Part shown: in pieces, positions 22,610 through 32,340 of the stretch
Numbering within the stretch: the stretch's first letter is position 1
Layout: the number at the start of each line of letters is the position of its first letter
Assembly: GCF_004348725.1 (NCBI RefSeq)
Contig: NZ_SMKR01000012.1
Coordinates: 1 to 64,000 of the forward strand
Reading direction: 5' to 3'
Length of the DNA stretch: 64,000 nt
Source of the DNA: Kribbella turkmenica
Lineage (GTDB): Bacteria; Actinomycetota; Actinomycetes; Propionibacteriales; Kribbellaceae
The notes under the pieces: model-generated
What the model was told of the DNA's origin: nothing
Database searches by the model: none
Seen by the model: only the letters and a program-made list of their open reading frames with translations
Translations under genes and position numbers: made by a program

Positions 22610-25396
22610 TCAGGGCTCCGCGTTGATCCCTCGCAGCGCGTCGCCCAATTGCCGGCGCGCGGTGAGGCGCAACTTCGTGAAGACCTTGCGGATGTGCCAC
22701 TCGACGGTGCGTGGGCTGATGAAGAGCTCCGAGGCGATCTCGGCATTGGTGAGGCCGCTCGCCGCGAGCCGGGCGATGTGCAGTTCCTGCGCCGTGAGCT
22801 CGTGCTGCGTGTCGACCGTCTGTCTACGGACTGTCTCGCCGGTGGCGTTGAGCTCGCGGCGTGCTCGGCCAGCGAACGCCTCCAGGCCCATCGCTGCCAT
22901 CGCGTCGTACGACGATCGGAGTTGTTCACGTGCTTCCAGTCGGCGACCGGCACGTCGGAGCCACTCGCCGTACAGCAACCGGGCCCGAGCCGACTCGACG
23001 CGCAGGTTCGTGCGCTCAAGGCGGTCGACCGCTTCACGGTAAAGCTCCTCGGCGCGGGGACCGTCGAGTTGCGCCTGCGAACGCGCCGCGACGCCCGCGG
23101 CCCAGTCCGTGCCGCTCGCCCGAGCTGTCTCGGCCAGCTGCTCGGCGGCATCCGCGGCCGCGGCAGAGTGACCGGTACGAGATGCTGCTTCCACGAGCTC
23201 GACAAGACTCCAGGACCTGACCACCATCTCCTCAGGGTGGGCGGCGGCCGCGCGTGCGGATTCGAGAGCTGCCGGATACCGGCCATGACTATTGCTCAGC
23301 AATGCGTTCGCCCAATGAGTCAGGGAGACGCTGAGCCCTTCACCACGCGCGGCGGCGTCACGCCGCTCCGACGCGAGAAACCGCGTCGTGTGATCGTCAC
23401 GCCCCTCGAAAGCGGCGAGGCCGATAGCTCCGTACGGCGTCATCCTGATCTGTGCGAGCTCGGTCGCGGCCTCCGCCTCGTGCACCAGGGCCGCCGCGGC
23501 GGGCAGGTCGCCGGAGAACAAATCCACGAAGACACGCGAATTGAGCGCCAGCGGCAGTGCGCTCACCGCACCCGAAGCCCGAGCGATGCGCAGATGCCGA
23601 CGGGCCAGCTGGTCCCAGGCCTTGCCGTCCCTCAGGTCGATCGCGACCACCGTCGCCAGCCAGAGAAACCGGACCGCTTCCTGGACGGGGATGTCGTCGC
23701 TGTCAAACGCCTGGACTGCGGCTCGGAGCATCGGAGCCGCCGTTTGGTAGCCCTCGTCGAAAAGCACTGCCAGTGCACGCAGCAGGTCATCCCCACGCCG
23801 TGGCTGCGACGGTTTCGGTACGTCGCGCACCATCAGGGCAACGGCCATCGCGCCCGGATCGGTGGCGAGGTGTCCGGCGAACCAGGCCGCGGTGAACGCG
23901 TCGACATAACTCTCCAGGGCCAACTCGACATCGAGCGGCTCCAACCGGCGAGCAGCACCCACCAGCAACGGGAGAGCTTCTCGACCCTGATTGGCCGCCA
24001 GTCCGATCTGAGCGCGTAGAACGTCGACGCGGGCACGCTGAAGCTCGTCGAGCGGTCCGTGCTCGGTCACCGCGAGCAGTTGCGCAGCAGCCTCGAGAGA
24101 TCCGGCCTGCATCATGGCTTGTGCCGCATTCAGTCGACGCTGGACGCGGTCTGCGGCGTTGGGCGTCAGCACGGCCGCCCGCTCAAGGAACGCGGCGGCA
24201 GCGGCCAGTCCCCCTTGTGCCAGTGCACGATCCGCGGAGTGTTCGAGCTGCGCCGCGACGGCCTCGTCCGGACCCGTAGCCGCGGATGCGCGATGCCAGG
24301 CCTGCCGATCAGGGTCCGCCTGCCGGTCGGTGGCCTCGGCCAGCGCCCGGTGTGCCGCCTGACGCTCCACTACGGTGGCCGAGCGGTACGCAACCGAACG
24401 CACCAGAGGATGCCGGAACCGAACAGTCTGGCGGAGTTCGATCAGCCCAGCTTCTTCGGCCGAGCGGGCGGCATCGACGCCGATGCCGAGCCGCTGGGCC
24501 GCACGCCACAGCAGGCGAACATCGCCGAGCGGCTCTGCGGCCGCGGTGAGCAGCAGAAGGCGCGAGTCGTGCGGCAGCAGCTCGACCTCATGGCGAAACC
24601 CCTCCTCCATCCGGCCTGTCAGGGTTCTCTTCCCCACCGTGGCGCCAGGCGCCGGACCGAAGCTGAGCTCAGCCGCGGTGAACCATCGCGGCAGCTCCAG
24701 CAATGCCAGCGGATTCCCGTGCGACTCGGCCAGGATGCGGTCTCGCACGCGCTCGTCGAGGTGACCGCTCACGGCCGATTCGAGCATCTCCCGAGCATCT
24801 GGCATGGCCAGACCATGCAGTGACAGGCCGGGGAGACCCGCCCATGTCTTGGCCCTCTCGCCCGGCCTGACCGCGACGACCAAAGCGACGGAGTGGGCGA
24901 TGGACTGTGCCGTCAGCCGGCGAGCCACGAAGGCGAGCGTTCGCACGGAGGCTTGATCAAGCCACTGTGCGTCATCGACGACGCACACCACCGGGCCGTC
25001 CTTGGCGCCTTCGGACAGCAAGGTCGAGGTGGCGAGACCGACCAGAAACTGGTTCGGTGGAGTGCCCTCGCGCAAGCCGAACGCTGTTGCGAGAGCGTCC
25101 GCCTGCGGCCCCGGAAGTCGATCGAGCATGTGCAACAACGGCTCGCACAGCTCCTGCAAGCCCGCGAATGCGAGTTCCATCTGCGATTCCACGCCGGCAA
25201 CGTGCAAGATGCGACAGTCCGCTGCCGCTGCCTCGACGTACTCGAGCAGAGCGCTCTTGCCGATGCCGGGCGCACCGCGCAGGACGACAACACCATGGCC
25301 GCCCAAACGCGCGGAGGCGACAAGGCGGTCCAGCACCTCACACTCGTCGCGCCGGCCCCGCAGGTACGGCCGTGGACGGTTGGTTCTCCCCGACAC
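22610..25396 (-). CDS. LAL-type AAA-LuxR transcriptional regulator (copy 1)
   Basis: This 928-aa large ATP-binding LuxR regulator has an N-terminal AAA module with Walker A GAPGIGKS (41-48) and Walker B VVCVVDDAQWLD, a long alpha-helical TPR-like middle, and a C-terminal LuxR HTH (LTAQELHIARLAASGLTNAE then LFISPRTVEWHIRKVFTKL). GTG 25396 is preferred to ATG 25486: it follows GGAGGAGG and yields exactly the length of its paralogue at 26588-29374. LAL proteins are usually pathway activators responding to a small molecule. It is divergent from the crotonase gene that separates it from the paralogue. Confidence 0.9.
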   Translation of the reverse strand: MSGRTNRPRPYLRGRRDECEVLDRLVASARLGGHGVVVLRGAPGIGKSALLEYVEAAAADCRILHVAGVESQMELAFAGLQELCEPLLHMLDRLPGPQADALATAFGLREGTPPNQFLVGLATSTLLSEGAKDGPVVCVVDDAQWLDQASVRTLAFVARRLTAQSIAHSVALVVAVRPGERAKTWAGLPGLSLHGLAMPDAREMLESAVSGHLDERVRDRILAESHGNPLALLELPRWFTAAELSFGPAPGATVGKRTLTGRMEEGFRHEVELLPHDSRLLLLTAAAEPLGDVRLLWRAAQRLGIGVDAARSAEEAGLIELRQTVRFRHPLVRSVAYRSATVVERQAAHRALAEATDRQADPDRQAWHRASAATGPDEAVAAQLEHSADRALAQGGLAAAAAFLERAAVLTPNAADRVQRRLNAAQAMMQAGSLEAAAQLLAVTEHGPLDELQRARVDVLRAQIGLAANQGREALPLLVGAARRLEPLDVELALESYVDAFTAAWFAGHLATDPGAMAVALMVRDVPKPSQPRRGDDLLRALAVLFDEGYQTAAPMLRAAVQAFDSDDIPVQEAVRFLWLATVVAIDLRDGKAWDQLARRHLRIARASGAVSALPLALNSRVFVDLFSGDLPAAAALVHEAEAATELAQIRMTPYGAIGLAAFEGRDDHTTRFLASERRDAAARGEGLSVSLTHWANALLSNSHGRYPAALESARAAAAHPEEMVVRSWSLVELVEAASRTGHSAAAADAAEQLAETARASGTDWAAGVAARSQAQLDGPRAEELYREAVDRLERTNLRVESARARLLYGEWLRRAGRRLEAREQLRSSYDAMAAMGLEAFAGRARRELNATGETVRRQTVDTQHELTAQELHIARLAASGLTNAEIASELFISPRTVEWHIRKVFTKLRLTARRQLGDALRGINAEP

Positions 25397-25615
25397 GACC
25401 TCCTCCAGACACCTCGTTCTCACGCTCGCGGCGGATTCCGTGGCGGGCGACGCCCAGATCTCCCGGAAGGGCATCGATCGGCGCACACCCGTTCAGGCTA
25501 AACCTGGCCGAAGCACCAGTGCATCGGCCAGTGCCTAGTACTGGCGCGATCACGTGCACGGTGAGTGATGGTCGAGTCGTCGGCCCCAGGCGGGTCTGGT
25601 GATCGGAGAACTTCG

Positions 25616-26479
25616 ATGAACGCTCAACAGTTCCACGTCACCGAGGTCTCGGACGCCTATTGGAGAGCGTCGTTCGGCAACGGACCGGTGAACCTGATCG
25701 ACCCCGACACGATCGAGCAGCTCAGCGACCTCGTCGCCCGGATCGAGAAGGCTCCCGCGCTCGCTGTCGTGGTCTTCAACAGCCTGAACCCCGACTTCTT
25801 CATGGCGCATTGGGACATCACCGCCGACCGTGCCCGGGTCGCTACGATGCGGCCAGGCCCGACCGGCCTGCACCCGTATGTGGACAACCTGGTCCGGTTG
25901 AGCAAGGTCTCCGCGGTCACCATCGCGGCCGTCCGGGGCCGGGCCCGTGGCGCCGGCAGCGAGTTCTTGCTGGCAACCGACATCCGGTTCGCGGGGCACA
26001 ACGCCGTACTCGGTCAGGTGGAGCTCGGCATGGGAGCTGTGCCGGGCGGTGGGGCGATGGCCCGTCTGGCTCGATTGGTCGGCCGGTCGCGGGCGGCCGA
26101 GATCGTCCTCGGTGCCGATGACTTCCCGGCTGCGCTCGCCGAGCGATACGGCTACGTCAACCGGGTCGTCCCCGACAGCGACCTCGACGACTTCGTCGAT
26201 CGATTCGCACGCCGTATCGCCGACTTCGACACGACCGCGATCGCCGGCGCCAAGGCACTGCTGGACCTCGCGTCGCTGCCCGCCGACGAGGAGTTCGGGC
26301 CCGGAATGACCGCGTTCCTCCAGACAGCGTGGCGGCCGGTGAACGTCGCACGGATGCGCGACCTGCTCGCACGCGGCCTGCAGACGCCGACAGGCGCCGA
26401 ACTCGACCTCGGTCAGGCAGTCGGTGAGGCCGGGGCTCCACCGAACGAGGTTGATCAGAACAGTCGGGCTTCCGGCTGA
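25616..26479 (+). CDS. Enoyl-CoA hydratase/isomerase (crotonase) family protein
   Basis: This 287-aa crotonase-fold protein has the oxyanion-hole region GRARGAGSEFLLATDIRFA and the trimer helix VELGMGAVPGGGAMARLARL, both typical. The N-terminus lacks the usual NALS-type A-site motif and reads FNSLNPDFFMAHWDI, so the acyl-CoA substrate is uncertain and it could be a diverged isomerase. ATG 25616 follows CGGAGAAC. It sits between two LAL regulators, one divergent and one downstream on the same strand, which suggests it is a target of one or both. Confidence 0.82.
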   Translation: MNAQQFHVTEVSDAYWRASFGNGPVNLIDPDTIEQLSDLVARIEKAPALAVVVFNSLNPDFFMAHWDITADRARVATMRPGPTGLHPYVDNLVRLSKVSAVTIAAVRGRARGAGSEFLLATDIRFAGHNAVLGQVELGMGAVPGGGAMARLARLVGRSRAAEIVLGADDFPAALAERYGYVNRVVPDSDLDDFVDRFARRIADFDTTAIAGAKALLDLASLPADEEFGPGMTAFLQTAWRPVNVARMRDLLARGLQTPTGAELDLGQAVGEAGAPPNEVDQNSRASG

Positions 26480-26587
26480 GAAGCGTTGCCCGCAGCCGGA
26501 GTCAGTGCCAAAGTGAGACCTGCGCCAGGCTCCGACGTCGCCCCATGCCGAGGCCTCTCTGCCACGGATCAGGACGATGGGGTGGTC

Positions 26588-29374
26588 ATGACTGTCAGCT
26601 CAGGATGGCCGGGCCTCCGTGGACGTCGGTCCGAGTGCGAATCGTTGATCTCACTGCTCAGTGCCGCTCGAAACGGACAAAGCCAGGTCATCGTTCTTAC
26701 TGGCGATGCCGGGATCGGCAAGACGGCCCTGTTGCAGTACCTGCTGGACAACGCCGACGGGTACGGCGTGAGCCGGGCCGCCGGTGTCGAGTCGGAGATG
26801 GAGCTCGCCTTCGCGAGCTTGCACCAGTTGTGTATTCCCTTTCTCGACCGGCTGGATCGGTTGCCGCTTCCGCAGCGGACAGCACTCGACACCACTTTCG
26901 GCCTCGCGTCAGGCCCTCCGCCCGATCGGTTCATCCTCGGGTTAGGCGTGCTCAACCTGCTGAGCTCTGCAGCCGAGGAGCAGCCGCTGCTCTGCGTCAT
27001 CGACGACGCGCAGTGGCTCGACCAGGCATCTGCGCAGACACTGGAGTTCGTCGCCCGGCGGCTTCGCGCGGAGCCCATTGCGATGGCATTCGGTCTCCGT
27101 ACGACGGATGAACAGCCGATACTCACCGCATTACCTCAGTTGCCGGTGCCCGGACTGAACAACCGCGATGCCGCCGGCCTGCTGGATTCGGTGCTGGCCG
27201 GTCGGCTCGACGCCGAGGTCCGGGACCGCTTGGTGTCGGAGTCGCACGGCAACCCGCTCGCCCTGCTCGAGCTCCCGCGCGAATTGGTTTCCGCCGGCCG
27301 GGGGCACAGTGTTGAGAACAGCCCGAGCGCCAGTCTGACCGGTCGCTTGGAGGACGGGTTTCTCCGGAAGCTGGAATCTCTACCGGCCCAGGCCCGGCGA
27401 CTACTGGTCCTCTCGGCCGCCGACCCAGTGGGAGATGTCGACCTGGTACGTCGCGCTGGACAACGACTCGGGATCGGCGACGAGGCGATCTCCGCGGCCG
27501 AATCGACGGGCCTCCTCGAACTGCGTCACAGAGTCGAGTTCAGGCACCCACTCGTGCGGTCGGCCGTCTACCGTGCGGCTGTTCCGGAGGAACGGCGTAC
27601 GGTCCATCAGGCGCTCGCCGATGTCACTGATCCGGTTGGGGACCCGGACCGGCAGGCCTGGCATCGTTCCCGCGCAGCCGCCGGTCCCGACGAATCGGTC
27701 GCGACCGCACTCGTACAGTCAGCCGACCGTGCCCTCGGACGCGGTGGACTTATGGCGGCGGCATCATTCCTCGAAGCTGCCGCGACGCTCACACCTGAAC
27801 CCGATCACCGAGCGCAGCGATCGCTGGCAGCCGCGCAAGCAAAGATGACGGCGGGTGTTTTCGACGACGCTCTGTCATTGCTCGCCGAGGCACAGGCCGG
27901 GCCGCTCGTCGAGACAGAGAGTGCGCGGGTGGACTTGCTGCAGGCGCAGATCTCCCATTACTCGGAAGGCGGAAACAAAGGGCTCCCGCTACTCCTCGCT
28001 GCCGCTGCCCGACTCGAGCCGCTCGACCCGAAGCTCGCCCGGGAGACATACCTCGACGCCTTCGCCGCGGCCATGTTCGCCGGCCGGCTCGCATCCGGAT
28101 CCGGCATCGGCATGCGGCAAGTCGCCGAAGCCATCCGCGAGATTCAACTTCCGGCAGCGGCCGGCAAGTCCGATGTGATGCTGCAAGGGATCGGGGTGCT
28201 CTACACCGAGGGCTACGCGGCGGCGGCTCCCGGACTGCTCGATACCGTGCGCGCGTTCGGTTCCGACGAACTCACCATGGACGAGTCCGTGCGCTTCGCC
28301 TGGCTCGCGGCCTGCGCGGCGTGTGATCTCTTCGACGACGACAACTGGGACGTCCTCACCCGAAGACACCTGGCTGCAATTCGCGAGATCGGTGCCTTGA
28401 GCGTGCTGCCGGTCGCCCTCAACAGCCGCATCATCTACGACCTGTACAGCGGCGACTTGGCCGAGGCGGAGGCCTTGGTCGCCGAATGCGCCTGGGTCGC
28501 CGAGGTGACCGGAGGGCAGAACACGATGATGCCGTACGGCGAGGTCTGCCTCAGCGCCATCCGCGGCGACGCAGGACGGGCGGAACCGCGCTTCCGCAAA
28601 CTGCTCGACGATGTCACAGCGCGCGGTGAAGGGGTGGGCCTGAACATGATCGGCTGGTTCCAGGCTGTCATGTTCAGCGGCCTGGGCCGCCACGCGGAAG
28701 CGTTGACCGCTGCCCGGCTGGCCGCCGACTCACCACTCGAACTCGGGCCACCGAAGTGGGCTCTCGCCGAAGTCGTCGAGGCGGGCGTGCACAGCGAGAA
28801 CACCGCGGAAGCTACGGTGGCATTCGAACAGCTCTCGTCCTTCACCCAGGCCAGCAGCACCGACGCGGCATTAGGAGTCGAGGCCGGCCGGAAAGCTCTA
28901 CTGTGCTCGGGCCGCGCGGCGGAAGACTGCTATCGAGAAGAAGCCGAGAGGCTGGCGCGTACGACGCTCCAAGTCGAGCGCGCCCGAGCTCAGCTCCGGT
29001 ACGGCGAATGGCTGCGACGTGAGAACCGTCGCGGGGACGCACGCACTCAGTTGCGCCTTGCGTTCGAGACGTTCAGCACGATGGGTCTCGGCGGATTCGC
29101 CGAGCGTGCACGCCAAGAACTCGCCGCGACAGGCGAGACTGTTCGCCGACGAACGGTCGAATCGACCCGGAATCTCACCGCGCAGGAGACGCACATCGCC
29201 CGGCTCGCGGTAGAAGGTCTGACCAACTCCGAAATCGGCGACGCACTCTTCCTCAGCGCCCGGACGGTGGAATGGCATCTGCGCAAGGTTTACACCAAGC
29301 TCGGCGTCCAAACCCGCAGAGACTTACGTCAGTCCCTACCGGAGCCGGCGGAAGCCTCGACGAAAACACCCTGA
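26588..29374 (+). CDS. LAL-type AAA-LuxR transcriptional regulator (copy 2)
   Basis: This 928-aa paralogue of the regulator at 22610-25396 is similar throughout: Walker A GDAGIGKT (39-46), Walker B LLCVIDDAQWLDQAS, sensor-like SHGNPLALLELPRELV, a helical middle, and LuxR HTH (LTAQETHIARLAVEGLTNSE then LFLSARTVEWHLRKVYTKL). ATG 26588 is behind GGGGTGG; the frame extends to 26486 without similarity. It lies 108 bases after the crotonase stop and may be co-transcribed. The pair probably arose by duplication. Confidence 0.9.
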   Translation: MTVSSGWPGLRGRRSECESLISLLSAARNGQSQVIVLTGDAGIGKTALLQYLLDNADGYGVSRAAGVESEMELAFASLHQLCIPFLDRLDRLPLPQRTALDTTFGLASGPPPDRFILGLGVLNLLSSAAEEQPLLCVIDDAQWLDQASAQTLEFVARRLRAEPIAMAFGLRTTDEQPILTALPQLPVPGLNNRDAAGLLDSVLAGRLDAEVRDRLVSESHGNPLALLELPRELVSAGRGHSVENSPSASLTGRLEDGFLRKLESLPAQARRLLVLSAADPVGDVDLVRRAGQRLGIGDEAISAAESTGLLELRHRVEFRHPLVRSAVYRAAVPEERRTVHQALADVTDPVGDPDRQAWHRSRAAAGPDESVATALVQSADRALGRGGLMAAASFLEAAATLTPEPDHRAQRSLAAAQAKMTAGVFDDALSLLAEAQAGPLVETESARVDLLQAQISHYSEGGNKGLPLLLAAAARLEPLDPKLARETYLDAFAAAMFAGRLASGSGIGMRQVAEAIREIQLPAAAGKSDVMLQGIGVLYTEGYAAAAPGLLDTVRAFGSDELTMDESVRFAWLAACAACDLFDDDNWDVLTRRHLAAIREIGALSVLPVALNSRIIYDLYSGDLAEAEALVAECAWVAEVTGGQNTMMPYGEVCLSAIRGDAGRAEPRFRKLLDDVTARGEGVGLNMIGWFQAVMFSGLGRHAEALTAARLAADSPLELGPPKWALAEVVEAGVHSENTAEATVAFEQLSSFTQASSTDAALGVEAGRKALLCSGRAAEDCYREEAERLARTTLQVERARAQLRYGEWLRRENRRGDARTQLRLAFETFSTMGLGGFAERARQELAATGETVRRRTVESTRNLTAQETHIARLAVEGLTNSEIGDALFLSARTVEWHLRKVYTKLGVQTRRDLRQSLPEPAEASTKTP

Positions 29375-29381
29375 TCGCTCG

Positions 29382-29424
29382 CCGCCCGGTCTGCGCCGGC
29401 TTCGACCAAGGGTTCTGCGGGCGG
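29382..29424. terminator. Possible terminator between LAL copy 2 and DUF2630
   Basis: CCGCCCG (29382-29388) can pair with CGGGCGG (29418-29424) around a 29-base loop. It lies right between the convergent ends of the two genes. The stem is short, so confidence is low. Confidence 0.35.
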
Positions 29425-29673
29425 TCATTGGAGGTAGCGCTCCACCTGGTTGGCGGGACGGACCGCAGCTACGTCGGGGTCACCTCCGGCCGTGCGCAGT
29501 GCGCGCCGCTGCCGGAGCAGGTCCCAGCACTGGTCGAGCTCGACCTCGACCGCCCGCAGTCGTTGGAGCTGCGCCGCCTGATCGCGGGTGCGCTCGGCGG
29601 GGTTCCCGCGCAGGCTGTGTTCCTCGCCGACAAGGCGTCGGATGACGTCGGGGACGGACTCATCGGTACGCAT
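29425..29673 (-). CDS. DUF2630 family protein
   Basis: This 82-aa helical protein has IRRLVGEEHSLRGNPAE then RTRDQAAQLQRLRAVEVELD, QCWDLLRQRRALRTAGGDPD and VRPANQVERYLQ. It fits DUF2630, whose members have an EEHxLR start, a long amphipathic helix and QCWDLLRQRRA. Function is unknown; the shape suggests a small coiled-coil protein. It lies 145 bases downstream of the aldehyde dehydrogenase gene on the same strand. Confidence 0.88.
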   Translation of the reverse strand: MRTDESVPDVIRRLVGEEHSLRGNPAERTRDQAAQLQRLRAVEVELDQCWDLLRQRRALRTAGGDPDVAAVRPANQVERYLQ

Positions 29674-29818
29674 GGCATCTCCTGTGGGCCTCGGATTCGG
29701 TTGGTCGTGCGGTGGTAGTCAGCCCGTGGGTCACGCCGGCCGACGGAGCATCGGTCTCGCCGGCCGGCGGAGACGCGGGAACATTCGGCGGAGCTCAGAG
29801 TCCAGACAGGGCGCAGGA

Positions 29819-31252
29819 TCAGCCGGTGTACTGGGCGTAGGTCTTGAACTCCTGGAACTCCTCGAGCGCGCGGATACCGTTGAGCCGGCCGATTCCGCTC
29901 TGGTTGAAGCCGCCCTCCTCGTACTCGTCTACCACGACGGCCCAGGTGTTCGTCCACACCGTGCCCGCGCGAAGCCGGCGACCGATCCGGCGCGGCCGGT
30001 CAACGTCCCGGGTCCACACCGAGGCGGCAAGACCGTACTCGGTGCAGTTGGCCAGCCGGACCGCGTCATCCTCGGACTCGAAGGTCTCGAACGTTGCCAC
30101 CGGTCCGAAGACCTCATGCTGCACGATGTCGAGGTTCGGATCGTCGACGGCAACCAGGGACGGATGGTAGTGCGCACTGCCCGCCTCACGAAGACCGCCA
30201 CGGACCAGCACAGTGCCCTTCTTGCCAGCCTCCTCGACGAGCTCGTCGACACGCTGAGCGTTCGCCGCGTCGATCATCGGTCCCATCTGGCTCTGCGGAT
30301 CATCGCCCGGGCCGACCCGGATGGCGGACAGCGACTCGACCATGCGGTCACGTAGCTCGGCCGCGATGCGCCGCTGGACGAGGATGCGGCTGCCCGTCAT
30401 GCAGAACTGACCGGTGAACGTCGTGATCGCGGCAGTGAGAACGGGCACCGCCGTGTCCAGGTCGGCGTCGTCGAAGACGATCATCGGCGTCTTGCCACCC
30501 AGTTCGAGCGCCAGTCGCTTGAGCCGCGGAGCGGCGTTGGCCATGATCTGGCGGCCGACCTTCGTGCTGCCGGTGTAGCTGAGGACATCGACATCAGGCG
30601 ATGAGACAAGCAGGCGCGCCAAGTCGCTGCCAGACTCGGTGAGCGATGACAGGACGCCGGCGGGCAGGCTCGGGATTTCGCCGAGGAGTCGATGGAACAG
30701 GCCGTTCACCATTCCGGTCTGTGCAGGCATCTTGCTGACCACGGTGCAGCCTGCCGCGAGGGCTGGCGCAAGTGAGCGCACCAACAGGATCACCGGCGAG
30801 TTCCACGGGGTGATGATCCCAGCGACGCCGATCGGCTCGGGCACAGAACTCATGTGCAGACCTGGTGAGACCTCCGAGGCGCGTCCGCCCTGGCTCAGTG
30901 CCAGTGCGGCGTAGTAGTGGAACTTCGGAGCTGCGAGACCGACCTCGAAAGCGGCATCCTTCAAGATCTTGCCGTTCTCGCGGGCAAGCAGCAGGACGAG
31001 TTCGTCCGAGTGGCGCTCGACCGCATCGGCCAGCTCGGTGAGGACGCGATGGCGCAAACGGCGGTCCCTTGCCCAGTCGGTCTGCTCGAAGGCTCGCCGC
31101 GCCGCGGTGATGGCCTGGATTCCCTGCTGGGCATCGGCATCCGCGTAGGTGCCGAGAACCGAGCCGTCAGCCGGACTGACGGACTTGTTCTCGTTCGCAG
31201 AGTCCACAAGTTCTCCGTCGACGTACTGTCGCGCCACTGTCATGGTTGTCAT
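29819..31252 (-). CDS. Aldehyde dehydrogenase family protein
   Basis: This 477-aa NAD(P)-dependent dehydrogenase has Asn151 in IITPWNSP, the cofactor Lys174 in VVSKMPAQT, Glu250 in LALELGGKTP and catalytic Cys284 in FTGQFCMTGSR. It oxidises an aldehyde to the acid; the Gln-Phe-Cys-Met context and the VVSKMPAQ stretch set it apart from the common betaine and benzaldehyde enzymes. ATG 31252 follows CCGGAGGAAGCA; the frame continuing to 31495 is a shadow of the neighbouring gene. The reductase gene ends 38 bases upstream, so the two probably form one transcript. Confidence 0.92.
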   Translation of the reverse strand: MTTMTVARQYVDGELVDSANENKSVSPADGSVLGTYADADAQQGIQAITAARRAFEQTDWARDRRLRHRVLTELADAVERHSDELVLLLARENGKILKDAAFEVGLAAPKFHYYAALALSQGGRASEVSPGLHMSSVPEPIGVAGIITPWNSPVILLVRSLAPALAAGCTVVSKMPAQTGMVNGLFHRLLGEIPSLPAGVLSSLTESGSDLARLLVSSPDVDVLSYTGSTKVGRQIMANAAPRLKRLALELGGKTPMIVFDDADLDTAVPVLTAAITTFTGQFCMTGSRILVQRRIAAELRDRMVESLSAIRVGPGDDPQSQMGPMIDAANAQRVDELVEEAGKKGTVLVRGGLREAGSAHYHPSLVAVDDPNLDIVQHEVFGPVATFETFESEDDAVRLANCTEYGLAASVWTRDVDRPRRIGRRLRAGTVWTNTWAVVVDEYEEGGFNQSGIGRLNGIRALEEFQEFKTYAQYTG

Positions 31253-31290
31253 TGCTTCCTCCGGATCATCCTTCTGTTTGGCCGGCTGGC

Positions 31291-32220
31291 TCAGCCGAAG
31301 AGCTTTCGGAATCCGTCCCGCCATGACGGATAGTCCGGGGCGAAGCCCAGCTCCGCCTTCGCCTTGGCGTTGCTGGCCGCCGGGAGGTGATTGCCGTAGT
31401 ACACGGCCTGGACGCCGATCTGCTCCTCGGCCTCCTCCTCCGAGATCCGGCGCGGCCGCGGGGCATCCAGGAGCTGGGCCAAGTACGGCAGCCAATCGGA
31501 TTGGGGAGCAGGTTCGTCGTCCACGACGTTGTAGATGCCCGGGCCACCGCGGTCTACGGCTGCCACGGTGACCGATGCCGCGTCACGGACATGAACGAAC
31601 GGGTACTGCCCGGCGCCGTCGCCGACGATCGGCATCTCGCCCGCCGTGACCGCCGTGACGATGTCTCCACCAGGACCGATCGCAGTGCCCTCGCCGTACA
31701 GGAATCCGTACCGAAGAACCACGCCTTCGATGCCCGGAGTGTCCAGCACCAGGTTCTCGGCCGCGATGTTGGCCTTGACGTGCTCTCCGATCGGCCCCGG
31801 ACCGTCCAGGTACGGCGGCGCCGACTCGTCCGTCGTACCTGAGCCGGGCTGGATCATGAAGCTGGCGCTCTGCGCGACGACCCTCAGACTGCCGGCCTCA
31901 CGGGCCGCCTTCATCAGTGCCTTCGTGCCCTCGCGCCGCAGCCGGTTGGTCACAGCCAGCCAGGCACCGTAGTCACGAGACGGCACCGAGAGCGCAGTCA
32001 TCAGGTTGACGATCACCTGCGGCTGGGCCTCGACGATCACTTGGCCGACCTCGATCTCGTCGAGACCGTTCATCAAGACCGGCCGTGCCCCGAGTCCCTC
32101 CACGAGGGAAACGCCCTGATGGCGACGGGTGCTGACGGTGACCTGGTGGCCGCGGTCGACCAGCGCCTCGACGACGGGCCGGCCTACAACCCCTGTTCCT
32201 CCTGCGACGAAGACCCGCAT
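31291..32220 (-). CDS. NAD(P)-dependent epimerase/reductase (extended SDR)
   Basis: This 309-aa protein starts MRVFVAGGTGVVGRPVVEAL with the GxxGxxG nucleotide site (8-13 region). It ends in a substrate domain with AGQYPFVHVRDAASVTVAAV and YNVVDDEPAPQSDWL, as in atypical/extended SDR proteins of the NAD-dependent epimerase group; the Tyr-x3-Lys is not obvious. The substrate is unknown. Two in-frame ATGs exist; 32220 is chosen because AAGGGAG lies six bases before it, whereas it abuts the one at 32226. The frame reaches back to 32712 only by reading through a GH15 scrap. Confidence 0.85.
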   Translation of the reverse strand: MRVFVAGGTGVVGRPVVEALVDRGHQVTVSTRRHQGVSLVEGLGARPVLMNGLDEIEVGQVIVEAQPQVIVNLMTALSVPSRDYGAWLAVTNRLRREGTKALMKAAREAGSLRVVAQSASFMIQPGSGTTDESAPPYLDGPGPIGEHVKANIAAENLVLDTPGIEGVVLRYGFLYGEGTAIGPGGDIVTAVTAGEMPIVGDGAGQYPFVHVRDAASVTVAAVDRGGPGIYNVVDDEPAPQSDWLPYLAQLLDAPRPRRISEEEAEEQIGVQAVYYGNHLPAASNAKAKAELGFAPDYPSWRDGFRKLFG

Positions 32221-32340
32221 GGTCATCTCCCTTGAGTTTCTCGCTGTGCCTGGCAGGTTCATCGTGGGTCGCTCGAGGCGCATCTCGCCCCCGGTGCAGT
32301 CCCTGGTCCTGCAACGGGTCGGCGCAACTACGGGCCGGAT

